DNA of 64,000 nucleotides from Centrapalus pauciflorus. Lineage: Eukaryota > Streptophyta > Magnoliopsida > Asterales > Asteraceae. The notes below the pieces were generated by a model that searched no databases, was not told the origin of the DNA, and saw only the letters and a list, made by a program, of their open reading frames with translations. Both the position numbers and the translations under genes were made by a program. This document shows positions 21,245-32,560 of this stretch, piece by piece (positions within the stretch are counted from its first letter, which is position 1; every line of letters begins with the position of its first letter). The DNA lies in the NCBI GenBank assembly GCA_020465985.1, contig JAANYP010004256.1:62001-126000 (forward strand), given 5' to 3'.

Positions 21245-22795
21245 TATTTTAACCCAAGACAAATGATCAAAAATAGTAACAGTTTTTGTCAATTTTATCA
21301 TTAATAGTAAAATAATTATTTTTTATCATTAGTAACATTAAGTTTTATATTTTTTATTGTTTATATATTTTTCTATCAATATGAGCAATTGGTAACCTGC
21401 AAATCTGTTTAGTAGGTCAACAACAAATTTTCAGTTATAAAAAATAATAGCATATTTTCATATTTTTATCAATAAAAGTAACACATCAAATTAAAACCCA
21501 ATTTTTATTTATTTTATTAAGTTTTCTAAGACTTTCTAAACACCAAAATAAACCCAATTTATGTTTCAAAATTTGTTAGTGAAATTTTATAATAAAATAT
21601 TATTTTATTTATTATTATTATTTATTTATTTTAAGTTTACTTAATTATATTATTGCTATCTTTAGTGACAATTTTTTTGATTTCATTAACTTTTTTAATT
21701 TATAATTTTTATTTTTTGTAATCTTATATATTTTTTAACATATATTCTGAATATTTAATTCAATTTTTTTTAACATTTATATATAATATGAACGAAAAAA
21801 ATATTGCGAATCATTCCAATTTTCACTTTTTCCAAACGAAAAAACTACGAACCATCATTTTCTTAGTTTTTCGGAACAAAATAATACAAATCATTTCAGT
21901 TTTTAGTTTTTTCAATCTAAATGGTTCATAGTTTTTTATTTAAAAAACCAAAAATCAAAACGAGTCTCAATATTTTTTATTCAGAATTCTATAAACCACA
22001 ATTACGATAGTTTTTCCATTCATAGAAACACTAAAAAAAGGAATTGTTCGCAATCTTTTTCATGTTTTATATTTTTTGATAAAACCATGTAAACCATTCT
22101 GATTTTTCGTTTTTCCTAACAAACTAATTGCAACACATTTATTTTTGTGTTTGTAACAACAAAAAAGATTATGGATTAATCCGGTTTATAGTTTTTTTGA
22201 ATGAAAAATGTTGTAACCCATATTTTTCAAATAAAAAATATAACACATTTTGATTTTTAATTTATCAAATAGAAAACCAAAATAGTTCATATTTTTTTGT
22301 TTGGAATTAAAAACCACAAATTATTCAGCCTTTAACCTATCCAAATGAAAAATACTACGATCCATTCAAGTCTTTAGCTTTCTTGAATGACAAAAACTAC
22401 GACTCATTCAGTTTTTTAAATAAAAAACTAAAATTTATTGTAATGTTTCACAACAAAATATGAAACATAAATTCGGCTTATTTTGTTAATTATGAAATCT
22501 TTAAAAAAACTTAAAAAAATAAAAAAGTATGGGTTTAATTGGATATGTTACTGTTATTGATAAAAATATGAAAAGTTGTAACTATTTTTTATAACTAAAA
22601 AGTTGTTTGTGACCTGCTAAATAGGTTTACAGGTCACCAATTACTATTATTGATTCAAAAATAAAAAGTTGTTACTATAATCGCTAAAAAATACAGAAGT
22701 CAATGTTAGTAATAATAAAAATCAATTAATGTTACTATTAATGATAAAAATATCAAAATTTGTTAATATTTTTGGTAATTTACCCTTTAATTTAA
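21245..22795. mobile_element. Long-inverted-repeat (foldback/MULE-like) element
   Basis: Two arms of about 300 bp (21251-21560 and 22490-22790) are imperfect reverse complements; shared blocks include the ACCTGYAAA...AGTAGGTC/GACCTGCTAAATAG region and ATCATTAATAGTAA. The interior is low-complexity (repeated AAAAACTACGA-type words) and non-coding. It is absent from the paralogous intron 6 of the intact gene. The target duplication is not clear. Confidence 0.65.
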
Positions 22796-23181
22796 AATAA
22801 TTAGTCTTAATCACAGAATTCTACCGATTAATTAAGAAAGTAGAACTTCAATAAATGATAAGAAACAAAAATAAATGATGTCCCAAAATAATATTTTTCT
22901 TCTTTATCATTAATTCAACGAATTTAACATAATATTACATTATATAGGGGTTAACCACGTGTAATTTAGCTATGTATTTTTTTTATTTATCAAATTTCAG
23001 TGTATTGCTAATCCCAATTTATTAGAAAAAACTTAGATACATGTCCAGAAAAACTGTTTTTCAAAACATAAAAGTATTAAATTGAAATAATAAAAAATAC
23101 GATTAAATAATGTAAAGAAAAAGTATGTAGCATAATTGAAGCATTGAGTAAAGTATATACTTATTTAATTACAATATTTAG

Positions 23182-23399
23182 TAGGGGTGACAATTTCGGC
23201 TCATTCAAGCAAACATGTCAAACGTATTGGCGATCAACAGTCATAAATTTTATATAATTTTGCATTTTTTTCAAATAACAATATATTTTAATACACCGTT
23301 TTATAAATTCTCAAATTTAAAAATAATTATGTTCTAGCTTAATTTTTTACAATGGGTCAAATTTACTATCTGGAATGTGGGTCAAAATTGTCACCCCTA
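23182..23399. mobile_element. hAT-type MITE in the pseudogene intron
   Basis: 218 bp with termini TAGGGGTGACAATTT and its inverse AAATTGTCACCCCTA, flanked by the perfect 8-bp duplication ATATTTAG (23174-23181 and 23400-23407). Eight-base duplications are the hAT hallmark. Confidence 0.9.
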
Positions 23400-24209
23400 A
23401 TATTTAGTATAGGATTTAAGTTTGAGGTGACTTATCAACTCTATAGTTGATTGAACGAAATTGTTTGAAGTTCAACAATTTTACTATGTAAATTTTGTCA
23501 ACCAAATTATTAAAAGTGATTGGCATTTCGGATATTATTTTTCGTGTTATAAGCTCATATTTTTACCTTAAAATGCATATTACAGGTTGGTAAAACAATT
23601 AAGACAAAAGAAGCAGATTATACGTTAGAGAACATACATGAGTTGATTCAAGTTGTTCCTAAAATATGGGTCACGAATAACGAAAAAATAGTCTTAAACA
23701 CACTCCAAGTCTATGTTCGACACATATCGCAGCATAGAGGTTAAACGTCATGAGGCGGATGGATGACAATAAAAAAAATTCAAAACCCCACTACTTGTGC
23801 CCAAAGTGTAAATCGACGTACATATACACACACTAATGTCCTTTGTTTGACGAGAAACTAATTATTAGTTGGACATCCCGCAATCACCAAAGGGATAGAT
23901 TGATTTCTTAATGAGTTTTACGGTTTCGCATTTAATGTGAAACCGCTAATTACTGGGAATATACATAAATAATTAGAAGTAGGATTTGTACCTTATCATG
24001 TAATTAGAGAAATAAAAAAATAAATAAAAGTGTGGAAATGTACATGGAAATTGAAGTTTATTGGTGTTGAAACTTGTTTTAATGTGTTATAAATTAAGGT
24101 GTATATTTGAGCTCTTGTTTGGCATATGGTGGGTTTGATACTTTGATGTAACCCCTTATGAGTAAAGTATCAGTTATGTACTAAAAATCAAAAAAATTTA
24201 GAATAGCTC

Positions 24210-24500
24210 TTAGAGATCCATACCAAAGATAACAAGAGGATTTGAGAAAGTATGTCCTCTCGAAAGAGCTCATCCAACTGATCTAAAAGAGCATGCACGA
24301 CCTTCATAGTCGTTTCAGAGGGATGCATAGGACGATGGACTGCACAGAGCCTCAATTTAGTAGAAACTAATAGTTACAAAAAAAAAAAAAAAAATTAGTC
24401 GTATTTTGGAACTTGAAATTCGAAGAGAATATTTGGCTCTATAATCAGAATTATCTCAAAAGTGAAACTTAAACCCATTCAAATTTCATTTATTTTTTAG
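24210..24500. repeat. Block R, copy 2, first segment
   Basis: It matches 6448-6725 (shared TTAGAGATCCATAC, GAGGATTTGAGAAAGTATGT and others). It directly follows the HAD-pseudogene downstream sequence, as expected if R is part of the duplicated unit. It stops at a 3.8-kb insertion. Confidence 0.75.
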
Positions 24501-24502
24501 CG

Positions 24503-24858
24503 TTAATATTGAAAAAAACCCATCAAGTTTCTTTATTTTTGTGATTAAATCACTAAACTTTTTTTTTTCTTATTGTTTAAGTCTCTAAACTATTTTTATA
24601 TTATTCGAAAGTGTATATTTGACTTGTTTCACCAGTTACCAAACAAATAACCTTAGTTTTTTCACTTAATTAATGTTGGAAAAAGTTCACCATCTTTCAG
24701 TGTTATAGGGATTAAGTCCCCAAGCTTTTTGGTTTATCAGTTATATTTTATCGACAAATTCGGTAGTCGGTCAAAGAAATATATGCATTTGAATAAGACA
24801 AAAATATTTTAGGACTTAATTGAGAAAATGATATAAGTTGATTGGGTTTTTTCAATAG
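24503..24858. mobile_element. Small TIR element (MITE)
   Basis: The ends are related by inversion: ATATTGAAAAAAACCCATCA on the left and GGGTTTTTTCAATA on the right. No coding capacity. It abuts the left end of the next TIR element. Confidence 0.5.
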
Positions 24859-25048
24859 GGTAGGGTGATGATAAATGCAACCCCCCCCCCCCCTCGTTTT
24901 TTCTAATTATACACTCTCTCTAATTACCTTAATCATTAAGTAATCATTGCATGATTTGATTTATCTAAATTATTTTTAATATATAAATACTATAATAATG
25001 ATAATAATGGTGGGTCCCACCCACTAAAAAACAAAAATAATTATATAG

Positions 25049-25166
<118 letters not shown>

Positions 25167-26585
25167 CCGACGGAGCAGTGAGAAAAATGTTCACATGGCA
25201 CAATATTATTGGTAGAAATTCCTATTTTTAAGCCTGATTTGACACAATATGATTGGTTAAAATTGAGAAAATTAAGGTTGCTGATTTGGCGCAATATAAT
25301 TTGTTAAAATTCAAAAAATAATGGGATAACATCAACAATCCTATCAAACTAACAAACTTGCGTAATAATGAGATATTTATTTACATATACAAATTACAAT
25401 TAAACATTGATTATTCAAAATTATTATTTTTATAGTTTTATAAAATAGATCTGAATAGTTGATTATTCTAAATTTTTCCTCTATAAATATATATATTAAT
25501 TAATATAGATTAAAATTTTAGTTAGATAAAAGTATAAAACAATGGGATATGTCATTTGCCATTTAAATTGTTCAATGTGATTTTATTAAGATAAATTAAA
25601 TTTTTTTTTATAATAACTGCTTTTGTTTGATAACATTTTATTAATTGGTTTGAATAAATTGTTATATAAAATTATGTTAGACGATATTGTAATTAAGTAA
25701 TACTTTGCAAATACGTGTTTGTATATTAGTTGATGGAAAATTGATGGGTTTTCATTTTATTGTAAATTATTGTTATTTTTTTCTATATATTTCATTCTTA
25801 TACATGATTTTTTTAACTAAAATCAGTCTTTTGATCAACTCACATGTATTAAACTAGATATTTATAGACTTCAAATATAATTATGTGTAATAATTAATAG
25901 AGTAAAGGACATTTTTGGTCCTTGTGGTTTGACGGTTTACCCGGATTCAGTCCTTTAACCATAATAAGGTCAAATTTAATCCCTATTTTGCTAATTTTAT
26001 GCCCTTTTAGTCTCTCGTCCGTTAAACTTAACGACACAACCGTTAAATTTGTAAGAATGACATTTTTACCCTTTTCATTGAGACGCTTTTAGTCTCTATG
26101 GTTTTATTATTTACCCATTTATAGTCCAACATTTATTTTATTTTATTTTATCTTTAAAATTATATTATTTATAGATACTCTTAATTCATTATAAACACAC
26201 TTATTTTATTTATAAATATAGTTATGTTTTAATATTTATTTACCTATACTATTGTTCGTGTTTTATTTAAAATTTAACTTTTATTTTAATTTAAATATAT
26301 ATTTCTTTACTAATTTATTTAAAGTTCATCTTCTTTATTAATTTTAATTTTTATAATATTATTGTTGACATTTATATATGTAATTTTGTTAGTTGTGTTT
26401 AACTAAATATAATATCGTCGATATTTTTCCTCTCCAAAGTCACTATTTCTTCAAGTATCTTCCAACCTGATCAATTATCAACACATAAACTATATTATAT
26501 GTGTTGGATATATGTATATAATTTATGTGTATATAATTTAATACACATAATGTTTATGTGTATATTATATAGTTTATGTCTTGGA

Positions 26586-26655
26586 TATACATACATACAT
26601 ACATACATACATACATACATACATACATACATACATACATACATACATACATACA

Positions 26656-26714
<59 letters not shown>
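26586..26714. repeat. (CATA)n then (TA)n microsatellite
   Basis: About 100 bp of CATA tetranucleotides grading into TA repeats. Apparent ORFs across it are repeat artefacts. Confidence 0.97.
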
Positions 26715-26717
<3 letters not shown>

Positions 26718-27079
26718 CAAGTGAGTACTACCTACTACACAGCGCACCCGAAGGTATCACTCGTAAAATTATTTTTTTGAAATTTATTTTCACAAACATG
26801 TTTTAATTAACATTACACAGATAATATGGGAATTTCACGCAAATTCGAACACTCTCAGGTCATGAAATCACGTACCACATATATGCAAAATTATGTAAGT
26901 GTGCGTTCACCTCATTTTTTAGGAGCTAGAAGATGTGAATGTATGTGAAATTTACATATAATCTTCATAATGTTAATTAAAACATGTTTATAAAATAAAA
27001 ATTTTTTAAAAAAAAAGTTTTTTAAAGGTGGTAGCTTCTCGTGCGCTGTATAAGTAGTGGTACTCCCTCGAACCATATT
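26714..27079. mobile_element. MITE family 2, copy A
   Basis: Inverted ends GTTCAAGTGAGTACTACCTA and, reversed, GGTTCGAGGGAGTACCACTA, each followed by a CAGCGCAC block (~48-bp imperfect TIR). The element sits inside microsatellite sequence. A second copy with the same start occurs at 50734-50988. Confidence 0.75.
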
Positions 27080-27874
27080 CTAAATATATATGTGTGTGTG
27101 TGTGTGTACTATTTTCAAGTATCTTCCAATGTCATTATTTCTTAAAGTATATTCAGATATGTATATAAATTATGTGTCGATAATTGATTAGGTTGGAATA
27201 TATTTGAAAAATAGTGACTTTGGAGAGGAAAAATATCGATGATATTATATCTACTTAAACACAACTAACAAAATTACATATATAAATGTCAACAATAATA
27301 TTATAAAAATTAAAATTAATAAAGAAGATGAACTTTAAATAAATTAGTAAAGAAAATATATAATTTTAATTAAAATAAAAGTTAAATTTTAAATAAAATA
27401 CGAACAATAGTAAATGTAAATAAAATATTAAAACATAACTATATTTATAAATAAAATAAGTGTGTTTATAATAAACTAAGTATATCTATAAATAATATAA
27501 TTATAAAGATAAAATAAAATAAAATAAATGTTGGACTATAAATGGGTAAATAATAAAACCATAGGGACTAAAAGCGTCTCAATGAAAAGGGTAAAAATGT
27601 CATTCTTACAATTTAACGGTTGTGTCGTTAAGTTTAACGGACGAGAGACTAAAAGGGCACAAAATTAGCAAAATAGGGATGGAATTTGACCTTATTATGG
27701 TTAAGGGACTGAATCCGGGTAAACCATCAAACCACAAGGACCAAAAATGTCCTTTACTCTAATTAATATTAATGATTAATATAAGTAACATTTTTTCGCA
27801 AACAATATACAATTTTCTTAAAAAAACAAATTTTTGTTGTGTCATCAAATCATCAATTAATTATTAATACCAAT

Positions 27875-28055
27875 GGGGTTTAGCCCATTTGGTATGAGAG
27901 GTTATGTGTAAGTGTCGGATCACGGCTTCGACTCCCGTCGGAGACAAGTTGGAATTTAGGCAGTGAAAGTAACTTCTGAAGTCCCCATTTGGGACAAAAT
28001 GGTAGTTTAGGAATAGGAGTAGATTAATTTGTCGCTCAAAAATTTTGTATAAATA
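27875..28055 (+). mobile_element. tRNA-derived SINE, copy 1 (diverged)
   Basis: Pol III-type boxes are visible: A-box-like TAGCCCATTTGG (27881-27892) and B-box-like GGCTTCGACTCCC (27924-27936). The body GAGACAAGTTGGAATTTAGG matches the second SINE at 33980. It ends near GTCGCTCAAAAATTTTG. The duplication is unclear, so it is older. Confidence 0.7.
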
Positions 28056-28074
28056 TTAATTTCATCACACATCC

Positions 28075-28102
28075 CCCGTGCAACGCACGGGTATTCAGCT
28101 AG
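28075..28102 (+). mobile_element. Helitron 3' terminus
   Basis: A perfect hairpin CCCGTGC-AAC-GCACGGG (28075-28091), then TATTCAG and the terminal CTAG at 28099-28102 followed by T: the canonical Helitron 3' end. The 5' end is not located; it may lie near 25040 with later insertions inside. Confidence 0.75.
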
Positions 28103-28261
28103 TTGACAAAGGGAGAGGTGTGCTGTTTATAAATTAGATGGGTCCCATAACATTAAAGAGTAATTAAGCTAATTAAGTAGGGGATGGAGTGTGTAATTAG
28201 AAAAAAAAAAAAAAAAAAAAAGGGGGAGGGGTGTGCATTTAACACAACCCTTTTCAATATT

Positions 28262-29197
28262 AACATTTTTTTTTATATGGACCATATATGTCATTTGTTC
28301 TAATAAAGACATTTCAAACGATTTACTTTGAGTATTGTTTCTTATTAAATTTATTTGTTTTAAAGTAAATCATATACCATTGAAAGAATTATGGAATACA
28401 ACATGAACACATAATAGTTTGTCTTCCATAAACATCAACTTTAACCATCTAATAAAATTAAATATCAAAATGACTATTTACGAACAAAATTTTTTGTATT
28501 TACAAGTCTACTTTGTAACGCACACAGCCTCTAAAATCAATGAAACAACCCTGACCACCTTATTACGCCAGTTCATACAAACCAAAGCACAACGTATCGG
28601 ATTGCCAAAAAAGCTTTGCTTACGAAACAACATACAAAATCAAACAGTGATGGGGAAAGAAGGAAAAAGAACAACATTATCCTGTCTTGTGACTTTTCAT
28701 CGGTTTTAAATATCGGTGCATAACTCAATCACTTTCCTCTATGACGAAATAAATGACCAATCTATTCTACGATAGCCTCGTAGATTAAACAAAAAACCAA
28801 ACCAACATTTACATCCTTTTTTAACATATTGTTTTTAGTCTGAAGAGAATATAAAGTGAGGACGCAAATAAACACCTTTTAATTTTCAACTAAAGTGATC
28901 AACTATTGCATGCATGAGAATTTTAACTAAAAGAGAAAGATTTAATTTTATCATATCAAAAGCTCAATCAACATCGATTAAAACTATGACAAGTAACTTG
29001 TTTGAGTTTACTATTTAAAATTAAAATTTCAGACTCTTTTCTCCAAACAAAAAATTGTTATAGGAGCATATTGATTACATGTATTAAAAATTTAAGCTAT
29101 TAAAGTTTCAAAAAGATTAGTTTTTAATATTAGTTTATATGTTAGTTAATAATCTAATTACATAAATCATGCAATTTGTTACCAAAATTGGTACATG
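28262..29197. repeat. Block R, copy 2, second segment
   Basis: Collinear with 6720-7475. It contains a frame (28470-28709) homologous to the one at 6937-7227 of copy 1, which argues for common descent, not for coding. A ~190-bp stretch at 28850-29030 is extra relative to copy 1. Confidence 0.75.
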
Positions 29198-30570
29198 TTG
29201 ATGGACCCAGTCGTATGAGTATCAAAAATATAACCCAAAAACATTATATAGATAGGGTAAGTGGGGTCGAATCCACAGGGAATGATAGGTCGCTAAACTA
29301 GTTCAGAGACTGTTTGGATTAGGATTGAAATCATTTGTTTTAAACTAATTTCCTACTGTAAAATACTATTATGGCGATGTCACACACAAGAATTGAATTA
29401 AAGAAGTTCACTGGAAGAGAAAGAGGGTGTTTGCTCTCTCGTTATACATACTATGGCAATTCAGAATGTTATGGATTTCATTTACATGAATTGATACGAA
29501 TTAGCAACTTATGCTCCAAAACAACGTATACCACTCTATTGACTGTCTTCCTCCCCTATAGAGAGTGGGCACAACCAATGACATGGATATCAACCATCTC
29601 AGATACATTCATTGTTCATTCACATTTATTCATGCAAATGTAATCCCTTTTTCAGTTTCCATATAAATGAATTGGTTTTCACAATGAATACTCTTAAGAC
29701 GAAGTATGCGCCGTCTATAAATTGTCTTCCCCATATTAATGAGCCGGCACAACTAATGATATCACTATACCCCGTTATATACAATACCCATTGATTACAA
29801 CCATTCATTCACATGCATGTTTCACAACTAATGTTCTTAAGACAGCGTATGCACCGTCTATTAATTGTCTTTCCCTTCATCACAGAGTTGGCACAACCAA
29901 TGATATTACTATACGCTGTTATATACAACCCTCGTTGTTTAACATACATTCATTCACAAATAAGATCCACAACCCCTTTAAGCACATATGGAAACTGAAA
30001 TTAATTAAACATTCATTCACACCATAGTATGCAAACTAAAGAACAAACACCACAAAGTATTTAGCCAAGCATAGCTTGGGTTAACTTACTAACAATGTCA
30101 AACACGGATGAAAACATTAAAACTACCGATAATGTGTGAATACAATCGATCGGATGCCAATGCTTGATCTTCGTTTGATTCCGGTTGCTTTCCTCCTCTG
30201 ATTTTTCTCCCAAAATCGCACCTTTGTGTGTGTGAAACTGCCAAATTGCGAACCCCCCTGAAAATGGTAACTGTCTCCCTCAAAAACTGCAGGTTTCGCC
30301 ACTTTTCCGCACCAGCGTCGCCCCCGGCGTCTGGGACGCTGGCCAGGACGCTCAGACTCTGTTTCAGGGAGTTTTGGGCGTTTCCTGGGCGTCTGGGACG
30401 CTGGCTAGGACGCCCTGCACGAAATTCCCCTTTCAAGCTGCTAGTTCCTTTACTTTTTTGCCAAGCAACTGAAAACACAAAAACCTACATTAGCAGTACC
30501 AATTATCTCATATTTACACACTAAAACATAACAAAAACACATGAAAATAATAGTGATTATATCACTGATC
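29198..30570. mobile_element. 1.37-kb non-autonomous insertion in block R
   Basis: Absent from copy 1 (site near 7475). Flanked by ACATG (29193-29197 and 30571-30575). The ends are TTGATGGACCC and CACTGATC; an alternative reading TGTTGATGG...GATCA gives LTR-like TG/CA ends. It carries 143-bp-period tandem repeats and a GC-rich patch with GGCGTCTGGGACGCTGGC twice (30327 and 30388). No coding capacity, so class uncertain (solo LTR or similar). Confidence 0.7.
29515..29965. repeat. Degenerate tandem repeat inside the 1.37-kb insertion
   Basis: Three units share CTTAAGAC, TATGCACCGTCTAT, TTGTCTTCC, GGCACAACCAATGAT and GTTATATACAA words. Units 2 and 3 start at 29693 and 29836 (143 bp apart); unit 1 (~29515) is more diverged. 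Confidence 0.75.
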
Positions 30571-31395
30571 ACATGTATGAAGAATACATGTACACACATG
30601 ATTCATCGCATCCTCTACATACACGTTGTGTTCTTGTAGATCGAGCTGAAATGGAAAGAAATAGAAGGGAAAGAAAATAAATGAGAGGATACAAGTGGGG
30701 AGAAATGTTCTTCAAATGTCTTTAGGAAAGGACGGTAAAGGAAAGAAACAACTCAAAATTCAGTCCGTCCAATTTAAAAAAGAAAGAAGGAAATCAGTGT
30801 AAACGATATCACGCTTGTTCTCATTCTCGTACTCACCTTTGCCTTTCCTCTTCCTTTCACTTCAATGACGATTTTGTGGAAAATAACGTCGAACAATCCT
30901 CGACAAATATCCCTAAAATCCCAACTACTGTATCATTTACGAGCCAACTTTTAACTAACCAAATTAATCACTCGAAATCCAATTTTTTTTGTTGTTAATT
31001 ACAATTGTTACAATGTTGCCTTATGACTTTGTGCATTACATTAGTTTTAATATCTGACAACATATGTAATAATTAGTATTGTACAAAAGTTGGGGACAAA
31101 TCGTAAAATAGAAGAAACGTGAACCTATACCATCCAAGTTGGTTTGTATCTTGATTTTCTCCAGTTTTTTATTTACGTTGCTTCCTTTCTGTTTTTTTAT
31201 TGCATTATAAAAGTTTAGCCAAGAAAATATAAAAATGTGGAACTATACCATAGGACCTTGAAGTCATCCTACCCAATTCACCTTTTTAATTCTACTCCTA
31301 TGAGAGACCCTGAAAATCTGAAATAAGATTGAGTCAAAGTTTTGTCCAAGAGGTACAAAATTCCTGGGTTTCATCTTGCTAAAGATCAAGCCACT
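30571..31395. repeat. Block R, copy 2, third segment
   Basis: Collinear with 7476-8165 and 8248-8405. It continues into the LINE remnant, whereas copy 1 breaks off at 8405 into HAD intron sequence. Confidence 0.75.
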
Positions 31396-32480
31396 CCTGA
31401 AAAGTTCATAGACATCACTAGAAAGAATAAATGGTTGCCTACAAAAATATTTTCTTAACGTCAAGCATCTTTAAAGAAGAAAGCCAATTGTCGTATGAGT
31501 CAAGAGGAGGAATAAAAATATCCCCAGGGCCGTCTCATGAATTCTAGGGGCCCTGTGCTTGTGATTACAACATAGTCGCTTGAGTATTTTGAATGGTAAT
31601 TTGGTCATTTTAAGACTCAATTTTAATTGGTAAAGTCGAGTTCGTGAATAACAAAAGAAACTTATTAGTAAGAAATCAAAATAAATAATACAAATCAAAT
31701 TGAATTTGACATGAATTCAATTTTAACGCACCGATGCACAACGTATACATGTCAAATAAAAAAAATTATTGGTCTAAATTTAGATCTTTATTATAACTGT
31801 GAGGCCCTACGAAATTGGGGGCCCTGTGCGGTCGAGCCTTTCGCACACCCTAAAAGCCACCCCTGAATATCCCAGCACATATTAAAACTCCTCAAAATAG
31901 AACTAGCGACCATACAACCTAAAAACAAGTGATCCATAGACTCCATTGAATTGCAAACAAAACATAAGACAGAATTTAGATCAATGTCTCTATCATTCAG
32001 ATTATCTATTGTAGGAAGCATGTCCCTGAAATCCTCCACGCCAAGATATTAACTAGAGAATTCCATCTAGACGGAGACATGGAAACGTCCAAAGAAAGAT
32101 GGTCAATAAACGTCCTAGCCGAAGCCACTAAAAAAATCTCCAAGATCGTTAATGGACCAATTCGCTTGTCACTATGATCGTAAAGAATGACATACCTAAT
32201 GTCTTCTTTTAAGGAGACGAGTTGTTGATCTTCTTCGGCCCCTGCCCTCGGAGTTCGTCAAAAATAATTACGGAAAACGAAGGAACCATTTATCTTTGAC
32301 CGAGTTCTCCTTGTTTGTCTCGAAAACAAACAACCTAGAGTATTTAAAGCTAAAAGACACATTGTCATACCAAGAATCAAAACCAAAAAGCAGTTTGAGA
32401 TCCATCACCAACCTTCTTTTTGACAAACTGAAAATAGATCGATATTTATCCTTTTCAAAAGAAAAAAATCTTTTATGATT
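31246..32480 (-). pseudogene. LINE reverse-transcriptase C-terminal remnant
   Basis: On the minus strand, 32480 down to ~31791 encodes pieces typical of the C-terminus of plant LINE RT. Examples are SRLFVFETNKENSVKDKW-like and LAWR-like blocks, then a zf-RVT motif with LCFVCNSMESMDHLFLGC (ORF 31791-32039). Stops and frame changes are frequent. A hAT MITE (31525-31865) splits it, and no N-terminal RT or endonuclease is present. Confidence 0.75.
31525..31865. mobile_element. hAT-type MITE inside the LINE remnant
   Basis: Termini CAGGGCCGTC and, inverted, CAGGGGTGGC, with the perfect 8-bp duplication AATATCCC (31517-31524 and 31866-31873). It is 341 bp, with internal GGGGCCCTGTG words. It resembles the element at 41814. 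Confidence 0.9.
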
Positions 32481-32522
32481 AACGAGTTGTTGGTTTTTGG
32501 TCTTGTGTATTTTAAATTTGTA

Positions 32523-32560
32523 CTAGGTTAATACCCATGCATTACATGGATTGATATAAA
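32523..32560 (-). mobile_element. Helitron 3' terminus (minus strand)
   Basis: On the minus strand the hairpin CCATG-TAATG-CATGG (32535-32549) is followed by GTATTAAC and terminal CTAG at 32523, then T. The 5' end, at higher coordinates, was not located. Confidence 0.65.

Larger units (their letters stand above)
20575..24190 (+). pseudogene. Truncated HAD hydrolase paralogue (exons 6 and 7 only)
   Basis: The flanking introns match those of the intact gene at 37960-41160. Exon 6-like 21125-21190 keeps the catalytic LFLDDN motif and a GT donor. Exon 7-like 23586-23744 keeps the VGKT start but lost one base in the Asn-Asn-Glu-Lys region, which shifts the last ~20 codons. Exons 1-5 are absent: upstream the paralogous intron begins at ~8406, directly against block R. 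Without the N-terminal DxDxT motif no active enzyme can be made. A foldback element and a hAT MITE have inserted into the intron between the two exons. Confidence 0.88.
25900..27759. mobile_element. Mutator-like foldback element with ~570-bp TIRs
   Basis: The arms at ~25900-26485 and ~27172-27759 are near-perfect reverse complements, starting GAGTAAAGGACATTTTTGGT. A perfect 9-bp duplication, TAATTAATA, flanks it (25891-25899 and 27760-27768), the Mutator-superfamily signature. No transposase is present, so it is non-autonomous. The loop (26486-27171) holds a CATA microsatellite and a second MITE. Confidence 0.9.

Noticed and set aside
27924..27936. Possible genuine tRNA genes at 27880 and 33986
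   Set aside because: A and B boxes are present, but no cloverleaf acceptor pairing closes. The shared non-tRNA body and target duplication identify SINEs.
30098..30524. ORFs on both strands (126 and 98 codons) in the 1.37-kb insertion
   Set aside because: Open by GC-rich composition around duplicated GGACGCTGGC motifs, with no recognisable domain and overlapping frames on opposite strands.
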